Of a stretch of DNA of 64,000 nucleotides, positions 17,398-25,903 are shown in pieces. The translations under genes were made by a program, and so were the position numbers. The first letter of the stretch is position 1. Every line of letters begins with the position of its first letter. The stretch covers positions 1 to 64,000 of the forward strand of contig NZ_JAAGKO020000048.1 of assembly GCF_027947535.2 (NCBI RefSeq), read 5' to 3'. Source of the stretch: Streptantibioticus silvisoli (GTDB taxonomy: Bacteria > Actinomycetota > Actinomycetes > Streptomycetales > Streptomycetaceae). Below the pieces are notes generated by a model. It was given only the letters and a program-made list of their open reading frames with translations, searched no databases and was not told the DNA's origin.

Positions 17398-18827
17398 CCA
17401 ATCCCCCCGCGGGCCCATCCCGTGCCGACTCCTCCCTCGCACCGCCACCCGGTTGCCCCGCACACGGGCTCGGCCCGGAGGGACTGCGCCGGCTGTACGG
17501 CCCGGAGGGCGACAAGCCGAAGGCCCTGTACGAGAAGCTGCGCTCCGAACACGGCCCGGTGGCCCCGGTGCTGGTGCAGGGCGACCTCCAGGCGTGGCTG
17601 GTGCTCGGCCACGCCGAGAACCTGGAGGTCGCGCGCAACCCCTCCCGGTTCGCCCGCGACCCGCGCACCTGGCGCGACATGCGCGAGGGCCGGGTGCCCG
17701 CCGACAGCCCGCTGGGCCCGATGGTCAGCTGGGTACCGGTGTGCAACTTCACCGACGGACTGGAGCACGACCGGTTGCGCAGCGCGGTCATGGACTCGCT
17801 GCACCGCTTCGACCGGCGCGGCATCCGCCGTTACGTGACCCGGTTCGCCAACCAGCTGGTCGACAACTTCGCGGCGAACGGCCACGCCGACCTGGTCGAG
17901 GACTTCGCCGCCCAGCTGCCGATGCAGGTGATGACCCAGCTGATCGGCTGCCCCGAGGAGCACTCGGGACAGCTGGTACGGGCGGCCCGCGACATGCTGC
18001 GGGGCACCGAGACGGCGCTCAAGAGCGACCAGGAGGTCACCGCCACGCTGGAGAAGCTGGTGGAGGCCAGGAAGGCCGTCCCGCAGGCGGACCTGACGTC
18101 GTGGCTGCTGGAGCACGCCTCCGGGCTGGCCGACGACGAGGTGCTGGCGCACGTGCGGGTGGTGCTGATAGCGGCGGTGGAGACCACCGCCAACCTGATC
18201 GCCAACACCGTGCAGATGGTCCTCACCGACCACCGCTTCCGGGCGCACCTGTCCGGCGGCCAGATGACGGTGCCGGACGCGCTGGAGCAGGTGCTGTGGG
18301 ACCGGCCGCCGATCAACACGGTGCTGGGCCGCTGGGCGACCGGTGACACCACGCTGGGCGACCAGCGCATCCAGGCCGGCGACATGCTGCTGCTGGGGCT
18401 GGCCGCGGGCAACGTCGACCCGGCGATCCGCCCCGACCCGACGGCGCCGGTGCACGGCAACCGCTCGCACCTGGCGTTCAGCGGCGGCGTGCACGAGTGC
18501 CCGGGCCAGGACATCGGCCGGGCCATCGCCGGTGCCGGCATCGACGCGCTGCTGGCCCGGCTGCCCGACCTCGAACTGGCCGTCGAGGAGCACGAGTTGC
18601 AGTGGCGCGGCTCGCTGATGTTCCAGCACCTGGTCGCGCTGCCGGTGACGTTCACCGCGCAGCGCGTCACCACCGCGCGGCCCGCCGCGCCGGAGATGCC
18701 CGCCGAGGTACCGGTCCCGCTGCCGGTGCCGCCCGGCCCGGAGGCCCTCGCGCCGGAGCCGCAGGCCCCGCCGCAGCAGCGTCAGCGCCCCTGGTGGGTG
18801 CGCTGGTTCGGCGGCGGCGGCCACTGA
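17394..18827 (+). CDS. cvnE: Conservon cytochrome P450 CvnE, CYP157-like, lacking EXXR
   Basis: A 477-residue P450. The heme loop is FSGGVHECPGQ with Cys369 as thiolate ligand, and the I helix has AAVETTANLI. At the K-helix position where nearly all P450s have EXXR, this protein has EQVLW (298-302). The CYP157 family of Streptomyces is known for exactly this loss (EQSLW in CYP157C1). The C terminus is Pro-rich and ends in RQRPWWVRWFGGGGH. Its substrate is unknown. The GTG start overlaps the cvnD stop, which completes a cvnABCDE operon. Confidence 0.93.
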   Translation: MTNPPAGPSRADSSLAPPPGCPAHGLGPEGLRRLYGPEGDKPKALYEKLRSEHGPVAPVLVQGDLQAWLVLGHAENLEVARNPSRFARDPRTWRDMREGRVPADSPLGPMVSWVPVCNFTDGLEHDRLRSAVMDSLHRFDRRGIRRYVTRFANQLVDNFAANGHADLVEDFAAQLPMQVMTQLIGCPEEHSGQLVRAARDMLRGTETALKSDQEVTATLEKLVEARKAVPQADLTSWLLEHASGLADDEVLAHVRVVLIAAVETTANLIANTVQMVLTDHRFRAHLSGGQMTVPDALEQVLWDRPPINTVLGRWATGDTTLGDQRIQAGDMLLLGLAAGNVDPAIRPDPTAPVHGNRSHLAFSGGVHECPGQDIGRAIAGAGIDALLARLPDLELAVEEHELQWRGSLMFQHLVALPVTFTAQRVTTARPAAPEMPAEVPVPLPVPPGPEALAPEPQAPPQQRQRPWWVRWFGGGGH

Positions 18828-18844
18828 CCGGCGGCCGGGAACGT

Positions 18845-18881
18845 GCGACGGCGCGGCGAGAGGTTCTCGCCGCGCCGTCGC
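18845..18881. terminator. Bidirectional hairpin terminator
   Basis: A perfect 16-bp inverted repeat (GCGACGGCGCGGCGAG and complement, loop AGGTT) lies between the convergent conservon P450 and terpene cyclase genes and can end transcription from both sides. Confidence 0.85.
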
Positions 18882-18897
18882 TCGTCACACCGGCCGG

Positions 18898-19998
18898 TCA
18901 CGCCTCCAGGCAGTCCCACCACCAGGACAGCGCGGGGATGGGCGGCGCCTCGGTACTCGGATCGCTGGGGCTCTCGCGCCAGGTGATGCCGAACGAGGCC
19001 CCCTCGACCGGGTAGTAGTTGCGGTTGCGCGGGCTGGCGTAGCGCGGGGCCAGGTTCTGCCACTCGATACTGCCCGCGACGTAGTGGTTGAGCGAGTCGA
19101 GATAGCGCCCGAGCTGCTCGTCGGCGTACCGCAGCAGTTGGGCGCGCAGCCGCACGAACAGCGTCATCACCCGGTCCCGCAGCGCGACCGCTCGGGGCAG
19201 TGCCTCCCACGGCGAGCAGCGGTGCTGGTAGGCGAGGACGTTGATCAGGTTCTGCTCCCAGGGCTCCTGCAGGTCGTCCTTGTTGTACGAGAACAGGTCG
19301 TTGTCGGCGCTCACGATGAAGCCGGCGGCCTCGGTGAGCGCCTGGACGGGCTGCCAGTACAGCAGATCGGGTGCCAGGTGGATGTGGTTGGCCACGTCGG
19401 ACCAGGTGAGCGAGAACCGGGTGCCGTTGGCCAGGGCGCCCATCGCGGCGAAGTCGTTGAGGCTGGGCATCATCCCGCGTTCCGCGTAGGCGGTCTGCCA
19501 GCTGGCGCCCAGCAGCCAGTCCCGGGCGCCCTCGCTGAACCTGCGCAGCTGGAAGGGCGTCAGGATGGCCCGGGTCCGGGTCACCAGGTCGTCCAGTGCC
19601 GCCGTCATCGGCCCCTTGGGCAGCATCGAGGCGCCGGGCACCTCGATGCTGCGGGCCAGCCGGACGCTGTGGTCGATGATGGAGGCGGTGTTGGACGGGG
19701 TGGAGTCGGAGTCCTGCCAGTCGTCGACCGCGTTCGCCCAGTAGTTCCACTCGATGAACAGCAGCAATGGCTCCACGTCGCCGTAGGGGATGATCCGGCT
19801 GGAGAAGTCCGCGCTGTGGGTGGCCAGCCCCCAGGAGCGCTCGACGGCGTCCGGGTAGATGCCGAAGGCGTCGACCCACTCCACCGCCCGCCGCTCCAGC
19901 TCGGCCGCCTTGGCGTGGATCAGCCGCTGGTTGAACGGGCAGTAGAACGGGGGCAGTTGCCAGCCGATGCGGGAGGGGTGGCCGTGCTCGAAGGTCAC
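18898..19998 (-). CDS. Class I terpene cyclase
   Basis: Predicted 366 residues. It has the two magnesium-diphosphate motifs of bacterial terpene synthases: DDWQD (Asp92, Asp93, Asp96, in WANAVDDWQDSD) and NDLFSYNKD (Asn233, Ser237, Asp241). The N terminus PFYCPFNQRLIHAKA is also typical of this group. The GTG at 19998 lies two bases after the TGA of the methyltransferase gene; no strong ribosome-binding site is seen, so coupled translation is likely. The pairing with a methyltransferase recalls the 2-methylisoborneol genes, but the sequence alone does not show which prenyl substrate or product is made. Confidence 0.88.
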   Translation of the reverse strand: MTFEHGHPSRIGWQLPPFYCPFNQRLIHAKAAELERRAVEWVDAFGIYPDAVERSWGLATHSADFSSRIIPYGDVEPLLLFIEWNYWANAVDDWQDSDSTPSNTASIIDHSVRLARSIEVPGASMLPKGPMTAALDDLVTRTRAILTPFQLRRFSEGARDWLLGASWQTAYAERGMMPSLNDFAAMGALANGTRFSLTWSDVANHIHLAPDLLYWQPVQALTEAAGFIVSADNDLFSYNKDDLQEPWEQNLINVLAYQHRCSPWEALPRAVALRDRVMTLFVRLRAQLLRYADEQLGRYLDSLNHYVAGSIEWQNLAPRYASPRNRNYYPVEGASFGITWRESPSDPSTEAPPIPALSWWWDCLEA

Positions 19999-20000
19999 CG

Positions 20001-20912
20001 TCAGCTGCCAGCGAGGCGGAACAGCAGCAGCCGGGTCTCCACGGCGTGGTCGCGCCAGATCCGGAAGAGCTTGCCGTGCGTCACGGTCGACTCCGTCAGC
20101 CGTTCGCGGGTCCACACCGGTGGCACTCCGGACGCCTCGACCCGGTCCAGCTCGGCGGTGTTCCAGGCCATCGACTGGATCCAGAACTCGGCGACCCGGT
20201 CGGTGACGTCCTCGTCCTGCTCCAGTTCCAGGCCGGCCGCCGCGGCGGCGCGGATGTACTCCGGCAGCGTGCCCAGCCGGGTCTTGTAGTAGTCGTCTAT
20301 GAAGTCCGTCCACTCGGGACGGCAGATGAAGTGCTCCTGTATACCGAACCAGCCGCCCGGTTTCAGCGCGTTCGCGACGACCTCGAACAGCCGCTCGCGG
20401 TCCATGTACCCGGAGCTCTCGTTCGCGTACGCCGCGTCGTACAGGCGCCGCTCGTTCCACTGGTGGATGTCGCCGACCAGCGGGGTGACGCGGTCGCCCA
20501 CGCCGGCCTGCCGCGCGAAGTCCTTGATGACGGGGATGTGTTCGGCCGCGACGGTCAGGCCCGTGACCTCGGCGCCGTGCTCCTGCGCCCAGTACAGCGA
20601 GCCGCCGCCGACGCCGCAGCCGATGTCGAGCAGTCGCCTCGGCGGGGCGGCGTGCACCCCCCAGGTGCGGGCCGAGTGGTCGAGGATCGCTTCCTGCGAT
20701 GCGACGATGCGTCGTTTCAGGACACGCTGTGACACCGTGGTGTTGGGCGTGTGATGAGGGTCGAAAAGACCCATGTGGAAGTGAACTCGCGGCCCCGGTC
20801 CGTATTTGTGGAGGATGTCGGCCGTTTTGCGGCTGTAGTAGAGCGGGACCTGCTCCTCGTCGAAAACTTTGCCGTTGGCGTACGGCGGGGCGATGAGTTT
20901 ACTCTCCATCAT
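20001..20912 (-). CDS. SAM-dependent C-methyltransferase, prenyl-diphosphate methyltransferase candidate
   Basis: A 303-residue class I methyltransferase. The SAM site is [16 protein letters not shown] near residues 93-108, with [11 protein letters not shown] as the acidic-loop region, and the N terminus has [15 protein letters not shown], a pattern shared by sterol and prenyl C-methyltransferases. Its stop is directly before the start of a terpene cyclase, so it probably methylates the prenyl diphosphate that the cyclase uses, as the geranyl-diphosphate methyltransferase does in 2-methylisoborneol synthesis. A ribosome site GGAGA precedes two adjacent ATGs (20912 and 20909). Overall similarity to the known geranyl-diphosphate enzyme looks low by eye. 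Confidence 0.8.
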   Translation of the reverse strand: MMESKLIAPPYANGKVFDEEQVPLYYSRKTADILHKYGPGPRVHFHMGLFDPHHTPNTTVSQRVLKRRIVASQEAILDHSARTWGVHAAPPRRLLDIGCGVGGGSLYWAQEHGAEVTGLTVAAEHIPVIKDFARQAGVGDRVTPLVGDIHQWNERRLYDAAYANESSGYMDRERLFEVVANALKPGGWFGIQEHFICRPEWTDFIDDYYKTRLGTLPEYIRAAAAAGLELEQDEDVTDRVAEFWIQSMAWNTAELDRVEASGVPPVWTRERLTESTVTHGKLFRIWRDHAVETRLLLFRLAGS

Positions 20913-21700
20913 TTCTCCAGATTTCGGGCAAGCCGGAAGAAGTCGTCACGGTGCCCATGCTTGGCGATGAATATCCGGAATCGCGCGCGGCTCAGCCGGT
21001 CGGCGCCACGTGTCCGTCCGACCGTCCGGCGCGATGCCGGTCGGCGGGCGGCGGCTGAGCTGTAGTCATGCGCGAGGTCCCGGTTCCGCGGAGGCGATCG
21101 GCGGCCGAGGCTCCACCGCCGATCAGGAATTACGTCCCACTGGGGCACGAGAGCCACAACCACCCCTGGACGGCGGTGCACTCGCCCCAGATTCCCCCCG
21201 TCACACCCAATGAACATTCAACTTTCCCGTCCCGATCGAGTCCGGTCCGTAAGTGGAAGAGGGTGATCCGAGGCGATCGTAGCCGATGACGACTGACGAA
21301 AAGCCAACAATGAACCAGGTGGGGGCCGTTGGGACAACCTTGGAAGTGACGCACCATCACCAGAACGCGCCATGTTCACCCGCGGGCCGGACGTCGGAAT
21401 CCGGACCACGCGACGCGGAATTCCCGGTCGCCTCGCAGAGCGCCGGCCCGCCGCCCCCGCCGCCGCGAGGCAGCTCACGCGGCCGGTGCCGCCCGGGACG
21501 GAAGGGAACCGAGTGGCGGGTGGGGCGCTTGGGGCACGCGTGATCGTTCGTCCGTTCGAAGCCAACGGCGACCGCCGACCGGGCCGGAAACCGGCCATGC
21601 CCTCCCTCGCGAGCGTGGCCGAAACCGGTGGCGCGAACCGCCGGCCGGTCGCGCCGCCGGGACGGGCCGGCGGGCCGCCGGCCGGCGGCCCGGACGGCCC
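20913..21700. promoter_or_regulatory. Long AT-richer control region of the terpene genes
   Basis: Nearly 800 bases lie between the methyltransferase start and the ABC exporter stop. Short open frames exist (for example from 21286), but their third codon positions are close to random, so I do not call them genes. The part from 20925 to about 21300 is lower in GC than its surroundings and probably contains the terpene promoter. No clear hairpin or operator was recognised. Confidence 0.4.
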
Positions 21701-23530
21701 CTACCCGACCGGTGCGCCGTCGGCGTCGGCCGCCTGCTCGGCCTGCTCCATGTCCCGGCGGATGAGGGCGGCATACCGGCCGTCACGGGCCAGGAGCTCG
21801 TCGTGGGTGCCGTGCTCGGCGATCCGGCCGGCGTCCAGGACGACGATCTGCTCGGCGTCGCGGACGGTCGACAGCCGGTGGGCGATGGTGATGGTGGTCC
21901 GCCCGGCGGCCAGCGCGTCGACGGCCTGCTGTACGGCGCGTTCGGTACGGGTGTCCAGCGCGCTGGTGGCCTCGTCGAGGATGAGCACCGGCGGATCGCG
22001 CAGGATGGTGCGGGCCAGGGCGAGGCGCTGCTTCTCGCCGCCGGAGAAGCGGTACCCGCGTTCGCCGACCACGGTGTCGTAGCCGTCCGGCAGGCCGGCG
22101 ATGTGGTCGTGGATCTGCGCGGCGCGGGCGGCGGCGACGAGTTCGTCGTCGGTGGCCTCCGGCTTGGCGAACCGGAGGTTGTCGGCGACGCTGGCGTGGA
22201 AGAGGTACGTCTCCTGCGAGACCAGGCCGATCGCGCCGGACAGCGTCTCGAAGGACAGGTCGCGCACGTCGGTGCCGTCGAGCGTGACCCGGCCGGCGTC
22301 GACGTCGTACAGCCGCGGCACCAGGTAGCTGAGGGTGCTCTTGCCGGAGCCGGTCGCGCCGACCACGGCGAGGCTGCCGCCGGCCGGCACGGTCAGGTCG
22401 ATGCCGCTGAGGGTCGCGGTGCCGGAGTCGGCCTCGTAGCGGAAGTCGACGTTGTCGAACCGCACCTCGCCGCGCACCCGCTCCAGCCGGACCGGCTCGG
22501 CGGGCTCGGTGATGTCCACCGGCAGGTCGAGGTACTCGAAGATCCGCTGGAACAGCGCGATCGAGGTCTGCACCTGCACCCCGGTCTGCAACAGGCTGAC
22601 CGTGGGCCGGAACAGGCCCTGCTGGAGCGAGACGAACGCGACCAGGGTGCCGATGGAGATCGCCGGCCCGCCGGAGCGCAGGGTCAGGCCGGCCGCCCAG
22701 TAGATGAGGGCGGGCATCGCGGCCATGACGATGCCGATGACCGACATCCGCCAGCGCCCGGCCATGTTGGAGCGGACCTCCAGGTCCACCAGCGTCTCGG
22801 ACTCCTGCGCGAAACCGCGGGTCAGCGAGTCGGCACGGCCCATGGTGCGGCCGAGCAGGATGCCGCTGACCGACAGCGACTCGGTCACGATCGCGGACAT
22901 CACCGCCATCTGCTTCTGGCGCTGGGTGGTGATCCGCTTGCGTTCACGGCCGACCCGGCGGCTGATCCACACGAAGGCCGGCAGCAGCACCAGCGACACG
23001 ACGGTCAGCCGCCAGTCGAGGGCGAGCATCGCCACGACGGAGGCGACCACGCTGGTGAGGTTGGAGACGATCGAGGTCGCGGTGGTGGTGACGGTGGCCG
23101 CCATGCCGCCGATGTCGTTGGCGATCCGCGACTGCACCTCGCCGGTGCGGGTGCGGGTGAAGAACGACAGCGACATGCGCTGCAACTGCTCGTACACCGC
23201 GGTGCGCAGGTCGTGCATGACGCGCTGGCCGACGGTGGTGGAGATCAGGGTCTGGAAGACGCTGAAGACGCTGTTGAGGACCGCGGTGGCGATCATGCCG
23301 AGCGCCAGCAGGCTCAGCAGTCCGGTGCGGCGCTGCGGGATGGCGGTGTCCAGGACGGCCCGCAGCAGGAACGGCGAGGCGATCGAGACCACCGAGGACG
23401 CCGCGACCAGGAACAGCACCAGCGCGAGCCGGCCGCGGTACGGCGTGAACAGCCGCATGATCCGCGGCACGTCGGCGGGGTTGTCGGAGTCCTTGGTCGG
23501 CGGGGTCCAGTTGATCTCGGGCGGTTTCAT
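21701..23530 (-). CDS. ABC exporter with fused membrane and ATPase domains
   Basis: A 609-residue type IV ABC exporter half-transporter. Residues 25-310 hold six membrane helices; the C-terminal part holds Walker A (VVGATGSGKSTL), signature (FSGGEKQRLALAR), Walker B (VLILDEATSALD) and the switch His (TIAHRLSTVRD). It would work as a homodimer to export a drug, lipid or peptide. The ATG at 23530 follows GGAGGGAG. The gene is divergent from a MarR regulator, separated by a repeat array and a dyad, a common arrangement for drug-inducible efflux. Confidence 0.93.
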   Translation of the reverse strand: MKPPEINWTPPTKDSDNPADVPRIMRLFTPYRGRLALVLFLVAASSVVSIASPFLLRAVLDTAIPQRRTGLLSLLALGMIATAVLNSVFSVFQTLISTTVGQRVMHDLRTAVYEQLQRMSLSFFTRTRTGEVQSRIANDIGGMAATVTTTATSIVSNLTSVVASVVAMLALDWRLTVVSLVLLPAFVWISRRVGRERKRITTQRQKQMAVMSAIVTESLSVSGILLGRTMGRADSLTRGFAQESETLVDLEVRSNMAGRWRMSVIGIVMAAMPALIYWAAGLTLRSGGPAISIGTLVAFVSLQQGLFRPTVSLLQTGVQVQTSIALFQRIFEYLDLPVDITEPAEPVRLERVRGEVRFDNVDFRYEADSGTATLSGIDLTVPAGGSLAVVGATGSGKSTLSYLVPRLYDVDAGRVTLDGTDVRDLSFETLSGAIGLVSQETYLFHASVADNLRFAKPEATDDELVAAARAAQIHDHIAGLPDGYDTVVGERGYRFSGGEKQRLALARTILRDPPVLILDEATSALDTRTERAVQQAVDALAAGRTTITIAHRLSTVRDAEQIVVLDAGRIAEHGTHDELLARDGRYAALIRRDMEQAEQAADADGAPVG

Positions 23531-23630
23531 GCGCTCCCTCCGGCGAGCCGCACCGCCCGGGCGGCCGGATGCCGCCGGCACGGGTGGTCACGGCACCCGG
23601 CAGGCGTTCACCGCGGTCCGCTTCGCGGCG

Positions 23631-23871
23631 ACGGCGTACGTCACGGCGGCGTCGGCGTACGTCGCGGCGTCGCGGGCGTACGTCACGATGTCGCGGGCGT
23701 ACGTGGCGGCGTCGCCGGTGGACGTCGGTGTACGTCACGATGCCGCGGGTGTACGTCGCGGTATCGCGGCGTACGTCACGAGGACGGTGTACGTCGCGGC
23801 ACCGCGGTGTACGTCGCGAAGTACGGCACGACATCACGGTGTACGTCACGAAGACGGTGTACGTCACGGAA
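23631..23871. repeat. Array of about 12 GTACGTCRCG repeats with ~21-bp phasing
   Basis: The core ACGT within G(T)ACGTC(A/G)CG recurs at 23638, 23659, 23680, 23701, 23722, 23732, 23753, 23773, 23791, 23811, 23843 and 23861, with a variant TACGGCACG at 23822. Most steps are 20 or 21 bases, or about half that. The DNA between cores is degenerate (GCGGCGTCGG, GATGTCGCGG, AAGACGGT and so on). The array fills the gap between the ABC exporter start and the MarR operator and is not coding by codon bias. Confidence 0.85.
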
Positions 23872-23913
23872 CGGGGCTCGCGGGGTCCGCTCGCCGGGCG
23901 AAACCGAGCATAG

Positions 23914-23940
23914 GTCATTGTTACCTATACTCACAATGAC
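23914..23940. promoter_or_regulatory. Probable MarR operator and divergent promoter
   Basis: A perfect inverted repeat GTCATTGT / ACAATGAC (23914-23921 and 23933-23940) with an 11-base AT-rich spacer stands 24 bases before the marR start. A TATACT hexamer (23926-23931) lies inside the spacer. This is the typical place for MarR autoregulation, and the site would control the divergent exporter as well. Confidence 0.75.
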
Positions 23941-23964
23941 TTATCTCCTGCTAGTCTCACCGCC

Positions 23965-24429
23965 ATGGGTACGGACGGCGCCGCGGCGCGCACCGACGCG
24001 GTCGAGACCAGCGCGGACCTCGCCGATCAACTGCTGAGGCTGACCCGGCGGATGCACCGCGCACACCGGCACAACCTGGACCCGCTCGGGATCACTCCGG
24101 CCATGTCCCGGGTGATGAGCGTGGTGGTACGCAGCGAGGAGCCGCCGCGCATGGTGGACCTCGCGCAGCAGCTCGGCGTGGTGCCCCGCGCGGTGACCAC
24201 GCTGGTCGACTCCCTGGAGGACGGCGGCCTGGCCCGGCGGCTGCCGGACCCCGCCAGCCGCCGGGTGGTCCGGGTCGAGCTGACCGACGCCGGCCAGGCG
24301 GCACTCCAGGCGGTCCGCGAGGCCCGCCGCTGCGCCGCGGAGGAACTGCTGGCCCCCCTCGGCCCCGCCCAGCGCGCCCAGCTCGGAGCACTCCTGCGCG
24401 CGCTGGAGGGGCCGACGGAGCAGGGGTGA
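23965..24429 (+). CDS. MarR-family transcriptional regulator
   Basis: A 154-residue winged-helix protein. It has the MarR order: helix 1-2 (LADQLLRLTRRMHRAH), DNA-binding helices (MVDLAQQLGVVPRAVTTLVDSLE), the wing with ARRLPDPASRRVVRVELT and a C-terminal dimer helix. It probably represses itself and the divergent ABC exporter from the dyad at 23914-23940, with release by a small ligand. No good ribosome-binding site precedes the ATG. It is flanked on both sides by ACGTC-core repeat arrays. Confidence 0.9.
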   Translation: MGTDGAAARTDAVETSADLADQLLRLTRRMHRAHRHNLDPLGITPAMSRVMSVVVRSEEPPRMVDLAQQLGVVPRAVTTLVDSLEDGGLARRLPDPASRRVVRVELTDAGQAALQAVREARRCAAEELLAPLGPAQRAQLGALLRALEGPTEQG

Positions 24430-24542
24430 GCCGGTGCGGGGGCATGCGCGGGGCCGGTGAGGCGAGGGCCTGCGGCGCGGGGGCGGGTGAGGCGGGAGCC
24501 TGCGGCGCTGGAGCGTTCAGGGGCCGGCGTACGCGGTCGGAG

Positions 24543-24630
24543 GCGTGCGCGCCTCGGAGGGCGTTCGTGCCTCGGGGAGCGTTCGTGCCTCGGGGAGCGC
24601 TCAATGCCCCGGAGGGCGTTCGTGCGGGGG
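24543..24630. repeat. 18-19 bp tandem repeat, five imperfect copies
   Basis: Units begin at 24543, 24561, 24579, 24597 and 24616. Copies two and three are near-identical (GCGTTCGTGCCTCGGGGA); the others are degenerate. The repeat lies in the non-coding DNA after marR. The preceding bases 24440-24540 hold looser GCCTGCGGCGC repeats. Confidence 0.8.
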
Positions 24631-24744
24631 CAGGCGGGGCGCGTGCAGGGGGATGCCGCCCGCGTGTGCAGGGGGGCCACACGTGTACCGGGGAGGGCGG
24701 TTGCGCGTACCGGAGGGCGCTTTTGCGGGGGCGTGCGAGATCGG

Positions 24745-24893
24745 GTGAACGTCAGCGGCGGCCGGTAAACGTCAGCGATACCCGTGAACGTCAGCGGCGG
24801 CCGGTGAACGTCAGCGACGTGAGCGACAGCCGACGGGCGTGAACGGCAGCCCGCAGACGTCAACGACGCGGCGACGGCCCGGGGACGTCAGCA
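24745..24893. repeat. GTGAACGTCAGCG repeat array with ~20-bp period
   Basis: ACGTCAGCG cores at 24749, 24769, 24788 and 24808 are followed by weaker copies (ACGGCAGC at 24843, ACGTCAACG at 24857, ACGTCAGCA at 24885). The ACGTC core and the step of about 20 bases recall the array on the other side of marR. No gene is seen between 24430 and 24973. Confidence 0.8.
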
Positions 24894-24973
24894 GGGGCGG
24901 GCGCCTGATGGCACCCACCCCGGTGAAGTGGTGAGGGACGGCGCCGGTGGCCGTCGGACGGTCGGGTCGTCGG

Positions 24974-25768
24974 TCAGCCGATGAGGCCGAGCGCGTCGAC
25001 GCAGCATACGCCGCCGATGATCATGAAAACCGGCATGAGGACCTTCAGCTCGACCCAGCTGCCCGCGCGGAACCGCATGAACTGCGGCGGGCCGATCGGG
25101 TACCAGCGCTTGCGGCCTATCGGTATGGGCCACAGCACCGGGCAGCCGGAGACCGTGATGGCGTCGCCCAGGCAGTGCACCAGGGCGCCGAGCACCACCG
25201 GGATGCCGATCCACAGGTAGTGCTGGCCCGGCTGGGTGAACAGCCAGGCCTTCCCGTTGCCCGGGTCGTCCAGCACGCCGACCAGCGTCCAGGCGCTGAC
25301 CGCGCCGAGCAGCCAGACCAGCAGGTGGTGGGCGCCCTTGACCTGGCGCCACAGCAGCCCGTCGATGGCCAGCACCATGTGGATGAACAGCACGGCCAGC
25401 ACGCCCCACTTGCCGCCGAACACCGCGATGGCCGAACTGCCCGCCCCGCACATCAGCGCCCACGGCCAGGTGTGGGTCAAGGTGCGGTGGCCGCCGTTGC
25501 GGTGCGGGTCGCCCTTCATCCGGGTGCCGTTGTAGACCACCGTGGCGAACTTCTCCACCAGATCGCACACCAGGTGCGAGATCGGCCCGAAGGCGCGGGA
25601 GATCGTGGCCGGCTTGTGGTCCAGGTCGGGGGCGAGCGCGGCACCGGCCGCGATCAGGCATCCCACGACCAGCGTCGGCCAGGGCATGGGGTGGTGCAGT
25701 GCCACCGCCACCGCCCCGGCTCCCAGCCAGGCGGCCGCTCCTGACAGTGAGTGCGCCGGTCCCATCAT
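24974..25768 (-). CDS. Membrane-bound metal-dependent hydrolase-like protein (YdjM/DUF457 family)
   Basis: A 264-residue membrane protein with about six hydrophobic segments. Conserved polar motifs lie near the membrane face: PDLDHKP, GGHRTLTHT and HCLGDAIT, which match the DUF457 (YdjM) family of putative metal-dependent membrane hydrolases. The natural substrate is unknown. Two adjacent ATGs (25768, 25765) are possible starts. A very long open frame continues upstream on this strand, but it is antisense to the helicase gene. The gene is divergent from the helicase with 135 bases between starts. Confidence 0.8.
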   Translation of the reverse strand: MMGPAHSLSGAAAWLGAGAVAVALHHPMPWPTLVVGCLIAAGAALAPDLDHKPATISRAFGPISHLVCDLVEKFATVVYNGTRMKGDPHRNGGHRTLTHTWPWALMCGAGSSAIAVFGGKWGVLAVLFIHMVLAIDGLLWRQVKGAHHLLVWLLGAVSAWTLVGVLDDPGNGKAWLFTQPGQHYLWIGIPVVLGALVHCLGDAITVSGCPVLWPIPIGRKRWYPIGPPQFMRFRAGSWVELKVLMPVFMIIGGVCCVDALGLIG

Positions 25769-25903
25769 GGTGCTCGCCCCGCCCCCTTCTGCCCGTCCTG
25801 GGACGGGAGTTGCTCGTCCAGCGTCGGCACAGCCTAGCGGTGGGTGATCTTCCGCCGAACGCCCGGTTCCGTACCGGAGGGCTCGGACAGGCAAGATGGT
25901 GGG

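Noticed and set aside
14396-18827. Interpreting the cvnA product as a standard two-component histidine kinase
   Set aside because: No response regulator is adjacent, and the gene order roadblock, DUF742, GTPase, P450 is that of a conservon.
20001-20460. N-terminal extension of the terpene cyclase frame into the methyltransferase gene
   Set aside because: The added residues are a frame shadow (Arg/Gly/Val-rich), and the cyclase family N terminus begins just after the GTG at 19998.
21286-21543. An 85-codon frame in the terpene upstream region
   Set aside because: Third codon positions are near random and there is no convincing ribosome-binding site; it reads as regulatory DNA.
23631-23871. 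A coding reading of the TACGTC array (Val/Tyr/Thr repeats in three frames)
   Set aside because: Third-position bias is weak, there is no start with a ribosome site, and the unit length of 20-21 does not keep frame throughout.
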